Of a stretch of 64,000 nt of DNA, positions 43,815-51,901 are shown piece by piece. This DNA is from DYJK01 sp040755055. GTDB lineage: Bacteria > Bacteroidota > Ignavibacteria > Ignavibacteriales > Melioribacteraceae. The translations under genes were made by a program, and so were the position numbers. The stretch is taken from contig JBFMBS010000001.1 in assembly GCA_040755055.1 (NCBI GenBank), positions 62,001-126,000 on the forward strand, read 5' to 3'. The first letter of the stretch is position 1. Each line of letters starts with the position of its first letter. The notes beneath the pieces were generated by a model. The model was not told the origin of the DNA. It was given only the letters and a program-made list of their open reading frames with translations, and searched no databases.

Positions 43815-45629
43815 TTACTTCAGTAAAATCATTTTGCGTACAACCGAGTATTTATTATCTACAGACAGTTTATAAAAATATATGCCGGAGGCGTATCCGC
43901 CTTTGGCGGAAACACCGCTTAGTAGAGACGCTCCATGGAGCGTCTTTACATTAAATTGCACAGAATATTTTCCCGGTTGCTGGTATTCATTTACAAGTGT
44001 TGCAACTTCACGTCCAAGAATGTCATAAACTTTTAACGTTACGAACCCCCCTTTGCCCCCCCTTTGATAAAGGGGGGAAATAGGGGGGTTCTGTGAGATT
44101 GTGTAACTTATAGTTGTACTCGGGTTAAATGGATTTGGATAATTTTGCTGCAAAGAAAAGTCAGTAACCAAATAAGGATCCGGTTCCTTTAAACCCGTTG
44201 TAACATTTCCCGAAAGCGGAATAAAGAGTTCATTAATATTGGTCGTAATCTTTAATGTATCAATAAACTGCCCCGATAAGTTGGGTCTAAAGTAAATTCT
44301 AAATTTTAAACTATCCCCCTTATTTATTTGCGCCGGGAATTCAAACGGAATGTAAAAAGTTCTCTCATCGTTCGTTATAGATGTAACAGCTGCATCAAAA
44401 GAATTTCTGTTAATCAAACAAATTTCTACCGAAGCAGTATCTTCCATTTTATTAACACTGAAATTATATTTATCAATCGTTGAAATTATATCCAACCCGT
44501 TTTCAACTTTTTGCAAATTCCATGGAAAGCGATAAGCACGATAAGTCGATAAATTTTCGATGAATGACAACTCAAACACCTCTTCTTTGTTTGGAGTAAC
44601 TTCCGTTATTGCCGGAGTTGCAGCACCCCATGCAATAAATGCATTCCCATTTGGCAACTTCTGCGAATAGCCGAGACCTATACTGTAAACATCAGGTGTA
44701 TTTCTATATTCCCAAACTAATGTTGCGGTTTTATTTATTTCATCTACTTTATATTCTAACGCTCTCGAGAATGCCATAACTGCCGGCTCGCGACGAAATC
44801 CGTTATCAAAGAGCATAATATTTCCATTAGGTAATCTTCTTGCAGCATGCTGCCATGAAAACCCTAAAGTATCATTTATAAAAGTGAATTGATTCTTCTT
44901 ACCGCCTAAACGCCAGATGATCTCGCCGGTCGCTCTATCTATCTTTGTAATCTCTTGAGTATTTCTAAAGGATACCAAAAAATTACCGTCAAAATCTATT
45001 TCGATTGAGTTACCATGTGACACATCAATTGTACCTTGCTTAAGATCGGAATAAGTATCGGTGATTTCAAAATTATCCCACGTATTCCACTCAAAGACAA
45101 GATTTTTATTTTTATCAATTTCTTGAATTACATAGCTGATAATAGTTGCAGATGTGCGACCGCCGTCAACAACACCGCTAAGATCAACCTGGTGACTATC
45201 TTCGCGGCCAAGAATTAAGTAATTCCCGTTTGGAAGAATTCTTAATTCGTGTATATCCGTCTGCACACCGTTCAAACATCTTATACTGTCGATAAGATTA
45301 TAATTCTTATCTAATATATAGAAGCAATCCATCTTGAGATCGTAGTAAGATAGTGTCCCATCAGGCTGCGGTTTAAAATCATAAGCACCACCGACAGTAT
45401 TTTTCCAAAAGATCGGTTCGCCGGAATTATCTATTATCATAATGAAAGGCGATAACGAACTGGTTGTAGCTAAAAAGATGTAGTTAGTATCACAGCCGGC
45501 TGAAGAGACAATATTAAACTTAGGAATTTCTGAAAGTTTGCCCCGGTTAGAACCTTTTTTTATTTCAGACGCATGAACCTGGATGTTTGCAAGAATTAAA
45601 ATTAATAGTATTATGAATTTGATTTTCAT
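43815..45629 (-). CDS. T9SS-secreted arylsulfotransferase-like propeller protein
   Basis: The ATG at 45629 is preferred over an in-frame TTG 27 bases upstream, since it begins a signal peptide (KIKFIILLILILANIQVHA); this gives 604 residues. The ASST-type propeller (about 30-380; GEIIWRLGGKKNQF, HGNSIEIDFDGNFLVSFRN) is closely related to that of the gene at 21016. A beta-sandwich of the ASPM/SPD-2 type (about 390-480) and a T9SS domain follow. Substrate and activity are unknown. The sorting domain carries a class B repeat, a class A repeat and a small GGCGGA palindrome, all in frame (separate entries). Confidence 0.83.
   Translation of the reverse strand: MKIKFIILLILILANIQVHASEIKKGSNRGKLSEIPKFNIVSSAGCDTNYIFLATTSSLSPFIMIIDNSGEPIFWKNTVGGAYDFKPQPDGTLSYYDLKMDCFYILDKNYNLIDSIRCLNGVQTDIHELRILPNGNYLILGREDSHQVDLSGVVDGGRTSATIISYVIQEIDKNKNLVFEWNTWDNFEITDTYSDLKQGTIDVSHGNSIEIDFDGNFLVSFRNTQEITKIDRATGEIIWRLGGKKNQFTFINDTLGFSWQHAARRLPNGNIMLFDNGFRREPAVMAFSRALEYKVDEINKTATLVWEYRNTPDVYSIGLGYSQKLPNGNAFIAWGAATPAITEVTPNKEEVFELSFIENLSTYRAYRFPWNLQKVENGLDIISTIDKYNFSVNKMEDTASVEICLINRNSFDAAVTSITNDERTFYIPFEFPAQINKGDSLKFRIYFRPNLSGQFIDTLKITTNINELFIPLSGNVTTGLKEPDPYLVTDFSLQQNYPNPFNPSTTISYTISQNPPISPLYQRGGKGGFVTLKVYDILGREVATLVNEYQQPGKYSVQFNVKTLHGASLLSGVSAKGGYASGIYFYKLSVDNKYSVVRKMILLK
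43896..43910. repeat. Small TCCGCC/GGCGGA palindrome in T9SS-domain coding region
   Basis: TCCGCC (43896-43901) and GGCGGA (43905-43910) pair around TTT. The minus-strand reading gives SAKGGYASG, directly after the class A repeat at 43922. It adds a second copy-like SG and lengthens the same loop. Confidence 0.6.
43922..43949. repeat. Class A palindrome (GTAGAGACG type) inserted in frame in T9SS domain
   Basis: The arms GTAGAGACGCTCCA (43922-43935) and TGGAGCGTCTTTAC (43936-43949) pair over 28 bases with one mismatch. The minus-strand reading gives VKTLHGASL, the same frame as VETHQGASL at 21108, in the same loop of a different gene. Confidence 0.85.
44044..44090. repeat. Class B C/G-run palindrome inserted in frame in T9SS domain
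   Basis: Outer arms AACCCCCC (44044-44051) and GGGGGGTT (44083-44090) enclose inner arms CCCCCCTTT (44057-44065) and AAAGGGGGG (44069-44077). The minus-strand reading gives QNPPISPLYQRGGKGGF between ISYTI and VTLKVYDILGRE, the loop also hit at 33188 and 21227. Confidence 0.85.
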
Positions 45630-45677
45630 ACTAATGCTAAACTTTAGTAAACCCAATTTTTACAAACATCCCCATGG

Positions 45678-46781
45678 CTAAACCTTTAAGAATATTTTTT
45701 TCTTGTATAAAAAATAAAGGAGAACCCATTCTATAAGTACAACTAAGCATGCAGCAATAACGGGTTGTAAACCGGCACTTGCAAATGCTATTAACCCTCC
45801 GAAGATATGCTGCATTGGTCCGTTGAAATCCACAAGTGACCTCAGCATATAGATAGTTATGGAATTCATACCGATAACTACAAAGAAAAATGACCAACTT
45901 TTGAAATTCATTACATCAATTACGAAATAGAATATCGATAAAAGAAGTATTGACCATCCGGCTGTATGAATTACAAATGAACTTGTCCAAAGATTTTTGT
46001 TGATGGGTAATACCAAATCATACAGCAAGGAAAAAAGTAAGAGAGCAATCGAAACGCCGAACATGTACAATGCTTTCTTTTTCTTATCCAATATTTCATT
46101 TTTTATAAATGCACCGGTAAGAGCACCAAGTAATGCCGTAGCAGTAGCAGAAATTTTAACAAGCCATCCTTCGGGATCGTGAATACCAAGATAGAGTTGC
46201 CCGGGCATAAAAAGCCGATCGATAAAACCGTTTATACTTCCTTCTTTAGTCAACACGCCGGCACCATATCCGGGCACCGGGATTAAAACTTGGACAGCCC
46301 AGTAACCAAGTAAGATTCCTACAACCCAGTAAATTTGCTGCTTCCAATTTGTATTCAAGAATATTAAAGCTCCAAAAAGGTAAGCAATACCAATTTGTCC
46401 AAGTACCGATGCAAACCTGATTTGTGAAATATGCCAGTCCCAAAGACCATTATATATTACACCGAACAGAATCAACAGCAATGCTCTTTTAATTACTTTC
46501 TTATAAATATCACTTTTCGGAATTCCTTTTTCCAGCTGGCGTGTAAGCGAGTACGGCATAGTAACACCTGATAGAAAAAGAAAGAGCGGAAAAATTAAAT
46601 CGTAGAAATGAAAACCATTCCACTCAACATGATCGAGCTGGATTGAACACCATACTAACCAATCCCAATCGGTATAATCTTTTAAGGAACGGATTATAGT
46701 TTCACCGCCGGCAATCCATAGCATATCAAATCCGCGCAATGCATCAAGTGATACCAACCTATTATCGCTAATTTTTTCCAT
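45678..46781 (-). CDS. HGSNAT/DUF5009-like membrane acyltransferase
   Basis: The ATG at 46781 is chosen over an in-frame TTG 12 bases upstream because TTTGGAAA sits eight bases before it; this gives 367 residues with about 10 transmembrane helices. The start SLDALRGFDMLWIAGGE and the FPLFLFLSGVTMPYS segment are typical of the DUF5009 / heparan-alpha-glucosaminide N-acetyltransferase-like group. Such proteins transfer an acetyl group across the membrane to sugar amines in characterised relatives, which would fit the amino-sugar enzymes in this window; the bacterial function is not proven. It ends 48 bases before the arylsulfotransferase-like gene on the same strand. Confidence 0.85.
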   Translation of the reverse strand: MEKISDNRLVSLDALRGFDMLWIAGGETIIRSLKDYTDWDWLVWCSIQLDHVEWNGFHFYDLIFPLFLFLSGVTMPYSLTRQLEKGIPKSDIYKKVIKRALLLILFGVIYNGLWDWHISQIRFASVLGQIGIAYLFGALIFLNTNWKQQIYWVVGILLGYWAVQVLIPVPGYGAGVLTKEGSINGFIDRLFMPGQLYLGIHDPEGWLVKISATATALLGALTGAFIKNEILDKKKKALYMFGVSIALLLFSLLYDLVLPINKNLWTSSFVIHTAGWSILLLSIFYFVIDVMNFKSWSFFFVVIGMNSITIYMLRSLVDFNGPMQHIFGGLIAFASAGLQPVIAACLVVLIEWVLLYFLYKKKIFLKV

Positions 46782-46937
46782 TGATGTTTCCAAATTTAGT
46801 TTTTGAAAGTTCGGCTTTAATTTAGAAAAAATATTTTTGGTATGATAAATAAATTCAGTGAAAGCATTAAAAACATGTACGAGCGTAGTTATCTAAGATA
46901 CGCTATCGTGGATAGTGAAATTTTTACTACTTAACGG

Positions 46938-48446
46938 TTATTGGCTCATTTTAAACAATCCAAAATTAGCGAGTATAGGATTTGCTCTTGATTGCTCGAT
47001 TGTAAGACGAACTTTATTTGTTTTAACCGGGTTGAACCGAAGCAGCCGTTTATAACCAACCGTGGTACCTTCTGTAAATTTGATCCATTCCTTACTATTC
47101 CAATACTCTAAATGAAATTTTTCTATTCTCTGACCGGTCATTATATCTTCTTGAAGCAGCACCACATCAAAGTTTACTTCGGCGGTCAGCATAAAATTCA
47201 ATGTAATATTTTCTCTGTCTTCTAGTGAATTGTTCTCTTGGAAAAACGATTCATAGCTTACTTCGCTTTTATCTTCATCAACAACAACTTTAGATCCTTC
47301 TGCCAAATTTCTATTAAATGTTTTATCAATAATATTTTTCAAAGCTTTAATAGTATCAATATCATTTTGGCAGATCAGTCCGTTCCGATCCGGCGGAATA
47401 TTTAATAGTAACACGCAGTTTCTTCCAACCGAACCGAAATAAATATCGAACAACTGTTTGATTGATTTTACCGAATCATCCTGACTCTTGTGATAGAACC
47501 AGCCGGGACGTATCGACACATCAGCTTCAGCCGGATACCAAAACAATCCTTTAGCTTCATATAATTTTTGGCGGCTTCCTAAATTATAATCTACATAATC
47601 GTGTGGAGAATAAATTTCATCAAGCGGATATTGATTTTTTATGTTGGCATTACTTAAATCAATCGGTATAACGTTCCATTCCGTTTCCCTTCCGTACCCG
47701 GTTTCCGTTCCCACCCATCTTAAATCTGGAGACATACCGAATATAACTGCGTTGGGTTGAAGCTCTCTAATCAACTTGTAATACGACCGCCAATCATAAA
47801 TTTGTTTTTTTCCATTCGGACCTTCGCCGCACGCACCATCGAACCATACTTCAGATATTTCGCCATAGTTGGTAAGTAGTTCGCGCAATTGATTAAGATA
47901 AAATTCATTATACTTCGGTGAATCGCCATACAAAGGATTATTTCTATCCCATGGTGAAAGATAGAGCCCTACCTTTAATCCGTATTTTCTACAAGCATCG
48001 GTAAATTCACGAACAACATCACCTTTACCGTTTTTCCATGCACTGTTTTTGACACTATGTTCGGTAAAATTACTCGGCCACAAACAAAAACCATCATGAT
48101 GTTTGGCAGTTAAAATTGCCATCTTCATACCGGCATCATTGAGTGCTTTTGCCCATTGCCCGGCATCAAACTTTTCAGGATTAAAAATTTTCGGATCTTC
48201 GTTGCCTACGCCCCACTCTCTATTGGTAAAAGTATTAATACCAAAATGAAGGAAAGCGATGTACTCCATCTTTTGCCAATCATATTGCTGCGGTGTTGGG
48301 GTAATATTAGCCGCTTTACTAATTATATCTTCTTTTGTATCCGTAGGTGAAATCAGGACAAAATTTTTATTTATTATTTGTTGGGGTAGAATCGACTTTG
48401 CGAACAGAAGAAGTGATAGGGATGTAATTAAAATTTTCGTTTTCAT
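46938..48446 (-). CDS. Secreted GH29 alpha-L-fucosidase
   Basis: The 502-residue protein has a signal peptide (about 1-20), the GH29 TIM barrel (about 50-345) and a C-terminal beta-sandwich (about 370-500). Conserved segments are HFGINTFTNREWG, LTAKHHDGFCLW (116-120 HHDGF) and the nucleophile D203 in EISEVWFDGACGEGP. The enzyme removes alpha-L-fucose from glycans with retention. The position of the acid/base residue varies in this family and I do not assign it. It has no T9SS domain. It is divergent from the AraC-type regulator at 48690, with a 19-bp palindrome in between, and that regulator is its likely controller. Confidence 0.93.
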   Translation of the reverse strand: MKTKILITSLSLLLFAKSILPQQIINKNFVLISPTDTKEDIISKAANITPTPQQYDWQKMEYIAFLHFGINTFTNREWGVGNEDPKIFNPEKFDAGQWAKALNDAGMKMAILTAKHHDGFCLWPSNFTEHSVKNSAWKNGKGDVVREFTDACRKYGLKVGLYLSPWDRNNPLYGDSPKYNEFYLNQLRELLTNYGEISEVWFDGACGEGPNGKKQIYDWRSYYKLIRELQPNAVIFGMSPDLRWVGTETGYGRETEWNVIPIDLSNANIKNQYPLDEIYSPHDYVDYNLGSRQKLYEAKGLFWYPAEADVSIRPGWFYHKSQDDSVKSIKQLFDIYFGSVGRNCVLLLNIPPDRNGLICQNDIDTIKALKNIIDKTFNRNLAEGSKVVVDEDKSEVSYESFFQENNSLEDRENITLNFMLTAEVNFDVVLLQEDIMTGQRIEKFHLEYWNSKEWIKFTEGTTVGYKRLLRFNPVKTNKVRLTIEQSRANPILANFGLFKMSQ

Positions 48447-48631
48447 CTTATGTAATCCAAATAGTAAAATTTCAATTCCAGCTGTAAATCTATGTTATTG
48501 TACACGGAGAATCTAATTGTATAGAACAGTTTTGCATCATTTTTTTCGCTTAGAAAATTTTAATATCGTAATCTAAAATTTAATATTATAACAATTTAAG
48601 TAATTGACGCACTCTATATTTATAAATAGAT

Positions 48632-48650
48632 TTGTAAAAGTCTTTTACAA
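48632..48650. promoter_or_regulatory. 19-bp perfect palindrome, candidate operator between GH29 and araC-type gene
   Basis: TTGTAAAAG (48632-48640) and CTTTTACAA (48642-48650) are perfect inverted arms around one T. The site is 39 bases before the regulator start and 186 bases before the fucosidase start. Its length and symmetry fit a dimeric repressor site; AraC proteins more often bind direct repeats, so the binder is unknown. Confidence 0.5.
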
Positions 48651-48689
48651 TAAATAATGTAATTTAGTTGTCGCTTTTGGTAAATATTT

Positions 48690-49541
48690 ATGATGAAGCC
48701 GGTTTTTTATTCCCCATCCCCAAAATGTTCACCGCTTGTTACCCGGTACATTTTTTTAAAATACGATAAAGATGATCAGATATTTTATGATAAATATATC
48801 CCGGATGGGCATACGTCGTTCGTTTTCCATTTTGAAGAGAATTTTTACTACAAAGAAAATGGCAAGAAAAAAACATTACCCCGATTTTTTATAACAGATT
48901 TGTTATCCCACAGTCTGGAAATGGAAGTTCACCCGCCGTGCGATTCGATGATTATAATTTGCAACTCTTCAGTTTTTTCTAGAGTATTCAATTTGGAATT
49001 GACTAACCCAAATGAGGTACCGTATAAAATTATCGACCCGTTTAAAGGCATTTCGATGTATGAAAATCTTGCTATCACTAAGACGGACAAAGAGAAAATA
49101 AAAGTCTTCGAAGATTACCTCATCAAAAATGTTATGCCGGAAGTTTACGAACCAGATGAGATCGATTTGATATACGAAAAAATAATTTCGCAGAATGGGA
49201 ATAGTACAATTGCCGAAATACTCGAAGAAATTAATTTGAATCATCGTACGCTGCGCCGGCTCTTTCTTAAAAGAATCGGCATAAGCATGAAAAAACTGCT
49301 CGGAATTATACGTGTAAATTACGTTTGGAACTATTCAAGAAAAGCTGCTGAGTTCGAGCCGCACAATATTACTTTCAACTGCCGGTATTTTGATCAATCA
49401 CATTTTATCAACGACTTCAAGAAAATAATAGGCGAAACACCGCGAAGTTTTTTCAAAAGAAATCTGGAACTTGTCGAAATCTTTTCCGGCAGAAAACCTG
49501 AATCACGCACAGCTGTCCCAAACTTTTTTCCAAATGAGTAA
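48690..49541 (+). CDS. AraC-family transcriptional regulator, DUF6597-like sensor
   Basis: The 283-residue protein has an N-terminal domain (about 1-140) of the DUF6597 type found in many Bacteroidota regulators (YFSPSPKCSPLVTRYIF-like start, YIPDGHTSFVFHF) and a C-terminal AraC DNA-binding domain (about 165-265; IAEILEEINLNHRTLRRLFL, then ITFNCRYFDQSHFINDFKKI with GETPRSFF). Characterised ligands for this sensor type are not known to me. It is divergent from the GH29 gene and may control it. The tail of about 20 residues after the DNA-binding domain has no recognisable feature. Confidence 0.88.
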   Translation: MMKPVFYSPSPKCSPLVTRYIFLKYDKDDQIFYDKYIPDGHTSFVFHFEENFYYKENGKKKTLPRFFITDLLSHSLEMEVHPPCDSMIIICNSSVFSRVFNLELTNPNEVPYKIIDPFKGISMYENLAITKTDKEKIKVFEDYLIKNVMPEVYEPDEIDLIYEKIISQNGNSTIAEILEEINLNHRTLRRLFLKRIGISMKKLLGIIRVNYVWNYSRKAAEFEPHNITFNCRYFDQSHFINDFKKIIGETPRSFFKRNLELVEIFSGRKPESRTAVPNFFPNE

Positions 49542-49793
49542 AAATTTATAAACTGTTTTTATACATTTTAATTCTATTGGACAAATTCGATCAATCAAAT
49601 AATTTTTTGTTGCCCCAAAATATTGATAGTCTAACAGCATGGTCTGAACCAATGTGAAAAGTTTTGGACAGATACACATCACACTGACCATTTTTTACAA
49701 TCATTCTTAAAAACCTTCTTATAATTTTTTCCGTCAGAAAACCGTTCTTTCGGCGCAGAACCGTACTATTCAAGAATATACAAGGAGTCAATT

Positions 49794-51047
49794 ATGAAAA
49801 ATTCCCTTACACTTTCGCTATTACTGATTTTTCTGCTTTCTTCTGCAAATTATGCCCAGTTTGATCTGAAAAAACTGATTAAAAAGACAAAAGAAAAAAC
49901 AGAGGAAAAAGTAGAAAAAAAGATTGAAGATAAAATCGACAAAGCAACGGATGAGGCACTTGAAGGGGGCAAAGAAAAACCAGAAGCAGAAAAAAAACAA
50001 GTTGAGACGGCAACAGAAAAAAATGAACCGAAAACTTCTACCGAACAAAATTCAGATAAACAATCGCAAGCGCCAAAAGTAGAATGGAAGAAATACGATT
50101 TTGTTCCCGGCTCGGAAATAATTTTTGAAGATAATCTTGTTGATGAAACAAACGGAGAATTTCCTTCCCGGTGGGATTTACTTGACGGCAACTTTGAAAT
50201 TGCAGAGCTAAACGGTGAAAAAGTTATTAGCATCCGAGGCGAGATGAATATGTACAGACAAGGTATTGTGCCCTACCTAAAGAACCGAAAAGAAGATTAC
50301 TTGCCGGATGCATTCACACTTGAGTTCGATGCTTACTACTCCAACGAAGCAAGTTATCCACGATATTTTGTTACACTCTTCGACCGGAAAAATCAAGCAA
50401 GCATTGGTCCAAAATATTTGAGGATAAATTACGGCTTCGCTGAATACGGTGAAATTGGCGGTTCTATTCCGGGTCTTTCCGATGTACACAACACTACTAA
50501 GCCGGCGTGGCGGCATATCGCAATTTCTTTCAACAAACGTGCGCTTAAAGTTTATCTCGATGAAACGCGTGTACTCAACATTCCGAACTTCGAAGAAAAT
50601 CCGAGCGGCATTACACTATCCGCCGAAGCCGGATCAGAAATGAATTACTTTATTAAAAATATTCGTCTTGCAAAAGGTGCCGTTCCATTGTACGATAAAT
50701 TTTTAACCGATGGAAAAATTGTAACAACCGGAATCAAGTTTGATGTGAACAAAGCAACAATAAAACCTGAATCGATGGGTGTAATAAACGGCATCGTAAA
50801 AATTTTGAACGATCACCCCGAATTAAAATTCAGCGTTGAAGGACATACCGACAGCGACGGCGACGATGCATTCAATCAAAAACTTTCCGAAGCACGCGCG
50901 CAATCAGTTATGAATAAGCTAATCGAACTCGGAATTGACGGAAGCAGATTAACATCAAAAGGTTGGGGCGAAAGCAAACCGGTTTCGGATAACTCGACAC
51001 CGGAAGCCAAAGCCAACAACCGCAGAGTTGAGTTCGTAAAAATATAA
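49794..51047 (+). CDS. OmpA-family protein with lectin-like middle domain
   Basis: The 417-residue protein has a signal peptide (about 1-21), a Lys/Glu-rich coiled or extended linker (about 25-95), a concanavalin-like/LamG-like beta-sandwich (about 100-300) and a C-terminal OmpA peptidoglycan-binding domain (about 305-417). The OmpA part has FDVNKATIKPES, the VEGHTDSDG loop and KANNRRVEFVKI. It is expected to be anchored in the outer membrane and to touch peptidoglycan. AAGGAG lies six bases before the ATG. It opens a plus-strand run of three envelope genes (49794, 51085, 51902) and is followed by the lipoprotein gene after 37 bases. Confidence 0.92.
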   Translation: MKNSLTLSLLLIFLLSSANYAQFDLKKLIKKTKEKTEEKVEKKIEDKIDKATDEALEGGKEKPEAEKKQVETATEKNEPKTSTEQNSDKQSQAPKVEWKKYDFVPGSEIIFEDNLVDETNGEFPSRWDLLDGNFEIAELNGEKVISIRGEMNMYRQGIVPYLKNRKEDYLPDAFTLEFDAYYSNEASYPRYFVTLFDRKNQASIGPKYLRINYGFAEYGEIGGSIPGLSDVHNTTKPAWRHIAISFNKRALKVYLDETRVLNIPNFEENPSGITLSAEAGSEMNYFIKNIRLAKGAVPLYDKFLTDGKIVTTGIKFDVNKATIKPESMGVINGIVKILNDHPELKFSVEGHTDSDGDDAFNQKLSEARAQSVMNKLIELGIDGSRLTSKGWGESKPVSDNSTPEAKANNRRVEFVKI

Positions 51048-51084
51048 TAACAAAAAAATATTCTGAACTAAACGGGGTATTGTG

Positions 51085-51708
51085 ATGAAAAAATTATTTG
51101 CAATTATACTTTCAATAATACTGATCACTTCTTGTTCAAAAACGGAAGAACAAAAAAAATTATCAGTCGAAACAAAATCATCGGCAGCGGCAACTACAAG
51201 CAAACAGACAAATAGATACGGAATAAAATCGGGTTACATACTTTATAGTGCGCCAATGAAAACAACACAGACTTTGTATTTCGATAACTACGGCGCACAA
51301 GAAGTATTTACAACCGAAATTGATGTCGGCGTTGCGAAAGTAAAAAACATTGAAATACGGAAAGACGGGTTCGTATATAAATACGAAGAGGGTAAAAATT
51401 CCGGAACGAAAAGCAGATGGTACGGTTCCGCAAATGTTGATTACTCCAACGCCGATTCTAAAATGATTGAGCGGTATAAAATCAAAGGCCTCGGCACTGA
51501 AACTATTTTGGGTAAGCCGTGCAAAAAATACAGCGCAGAAGTTGGTGGCGCTCCAATGCTGACTTGGTCGTGGAATAATCTTATGATTAAAAGCAGCGGC
51601 AAAATTGCCGGCGTCGATATGACTATTACAGCGACTAAAATTGAAGAAGGCCCGGTCGATTCAAAAATTTTTGAAGTACCGAAGAATGTTACTTTTTCTG
51701 AAATGTAA
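51085..51708 (+). CDS. Lipoprotein of unknown function, DUF4412-like
   Basis: The ATG at 51085 is preferred over a GTG three bases upstream because GGGG sits seven bases before it. The 207-residue product has a lipoprotein signal (KKLFAIILSIILITSC, Cys near residue 16), a short Ser/Thr/Lys-rich linker and a beta-rich domain from about residue 45 (IKSGYILYSAPMKTTQTLYF, LGTETILGKPCKKYS, PVDSKIFEVPKNV). The last pattern resembles DUF4412-like proteins, with low certainty. It lies 37 bases after the OmpA-like gene and is probably co-transcribed with it. No function is proposed. Confidence 0.8.
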   Translation: MKKLFAIILSIILITSCSKTEEQKKLSVETKSSAAATTSKQTNRYGIKSGYILYSAPMKTTQTLYFDNYGAQEVFTTEIDVGVAKVKNIEIRKDGFVYKYEEGKNSGTKSRWYGSANVDYSNADSKMIERYKIKGLGTETILGKPCKKYSAEVGGAPMLTWSWNNLMIKSSGKIAGVDMTITATKIEEGPVDSKIFEVPKNVTFSEM

Positions 51709-51736
51709 AAATTCTGCAAACAAAACATGAAAAGAA

Positions 51737-51811
51737 ATAGAACACAGATGACGCTGATGACACGGATTTAATCCGCTAAGATCATCTTAATCCGAGTTAT
51801 CTGCGTTCTAT
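51737..51811. repeat. 75-bp palindromic intergenic element
   Basis: ATAGAACACAGAT (51737-51749) pairs with ATCTGCGTTCTAT (51799-51811) with one mismatch. Inside are two perfect hairpins: CGGATT (51763-51768) / AATCCG (51770-51775), and TAAGAT (51777-51782) / ATCTTA (51784-51789). The rest of the gap 51709-51901 is AT-rich without a clear signal until AGGGG before the next ATG. It differs in sequence from the element at 3729 but has the same nested plan. Confidence 0.75.
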
Positions 51812-51901
51812 CAGAAGCAGTTTGCGAGTAGAATTTATACAAACTATTGATTAGAAGAACATTGCAGATAAAGTCATAACAAATAAACACCAGGGGAAAA
51901 A

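Noticed and set aside
46883..46917. Two small hairpins after the fucosidase gene (GCGTA/TACGC and CTATC/GATAG)
   Set aside because: On the minus strand no T-tract follows, so I do not call a terminator; the stems are short and could be chance.
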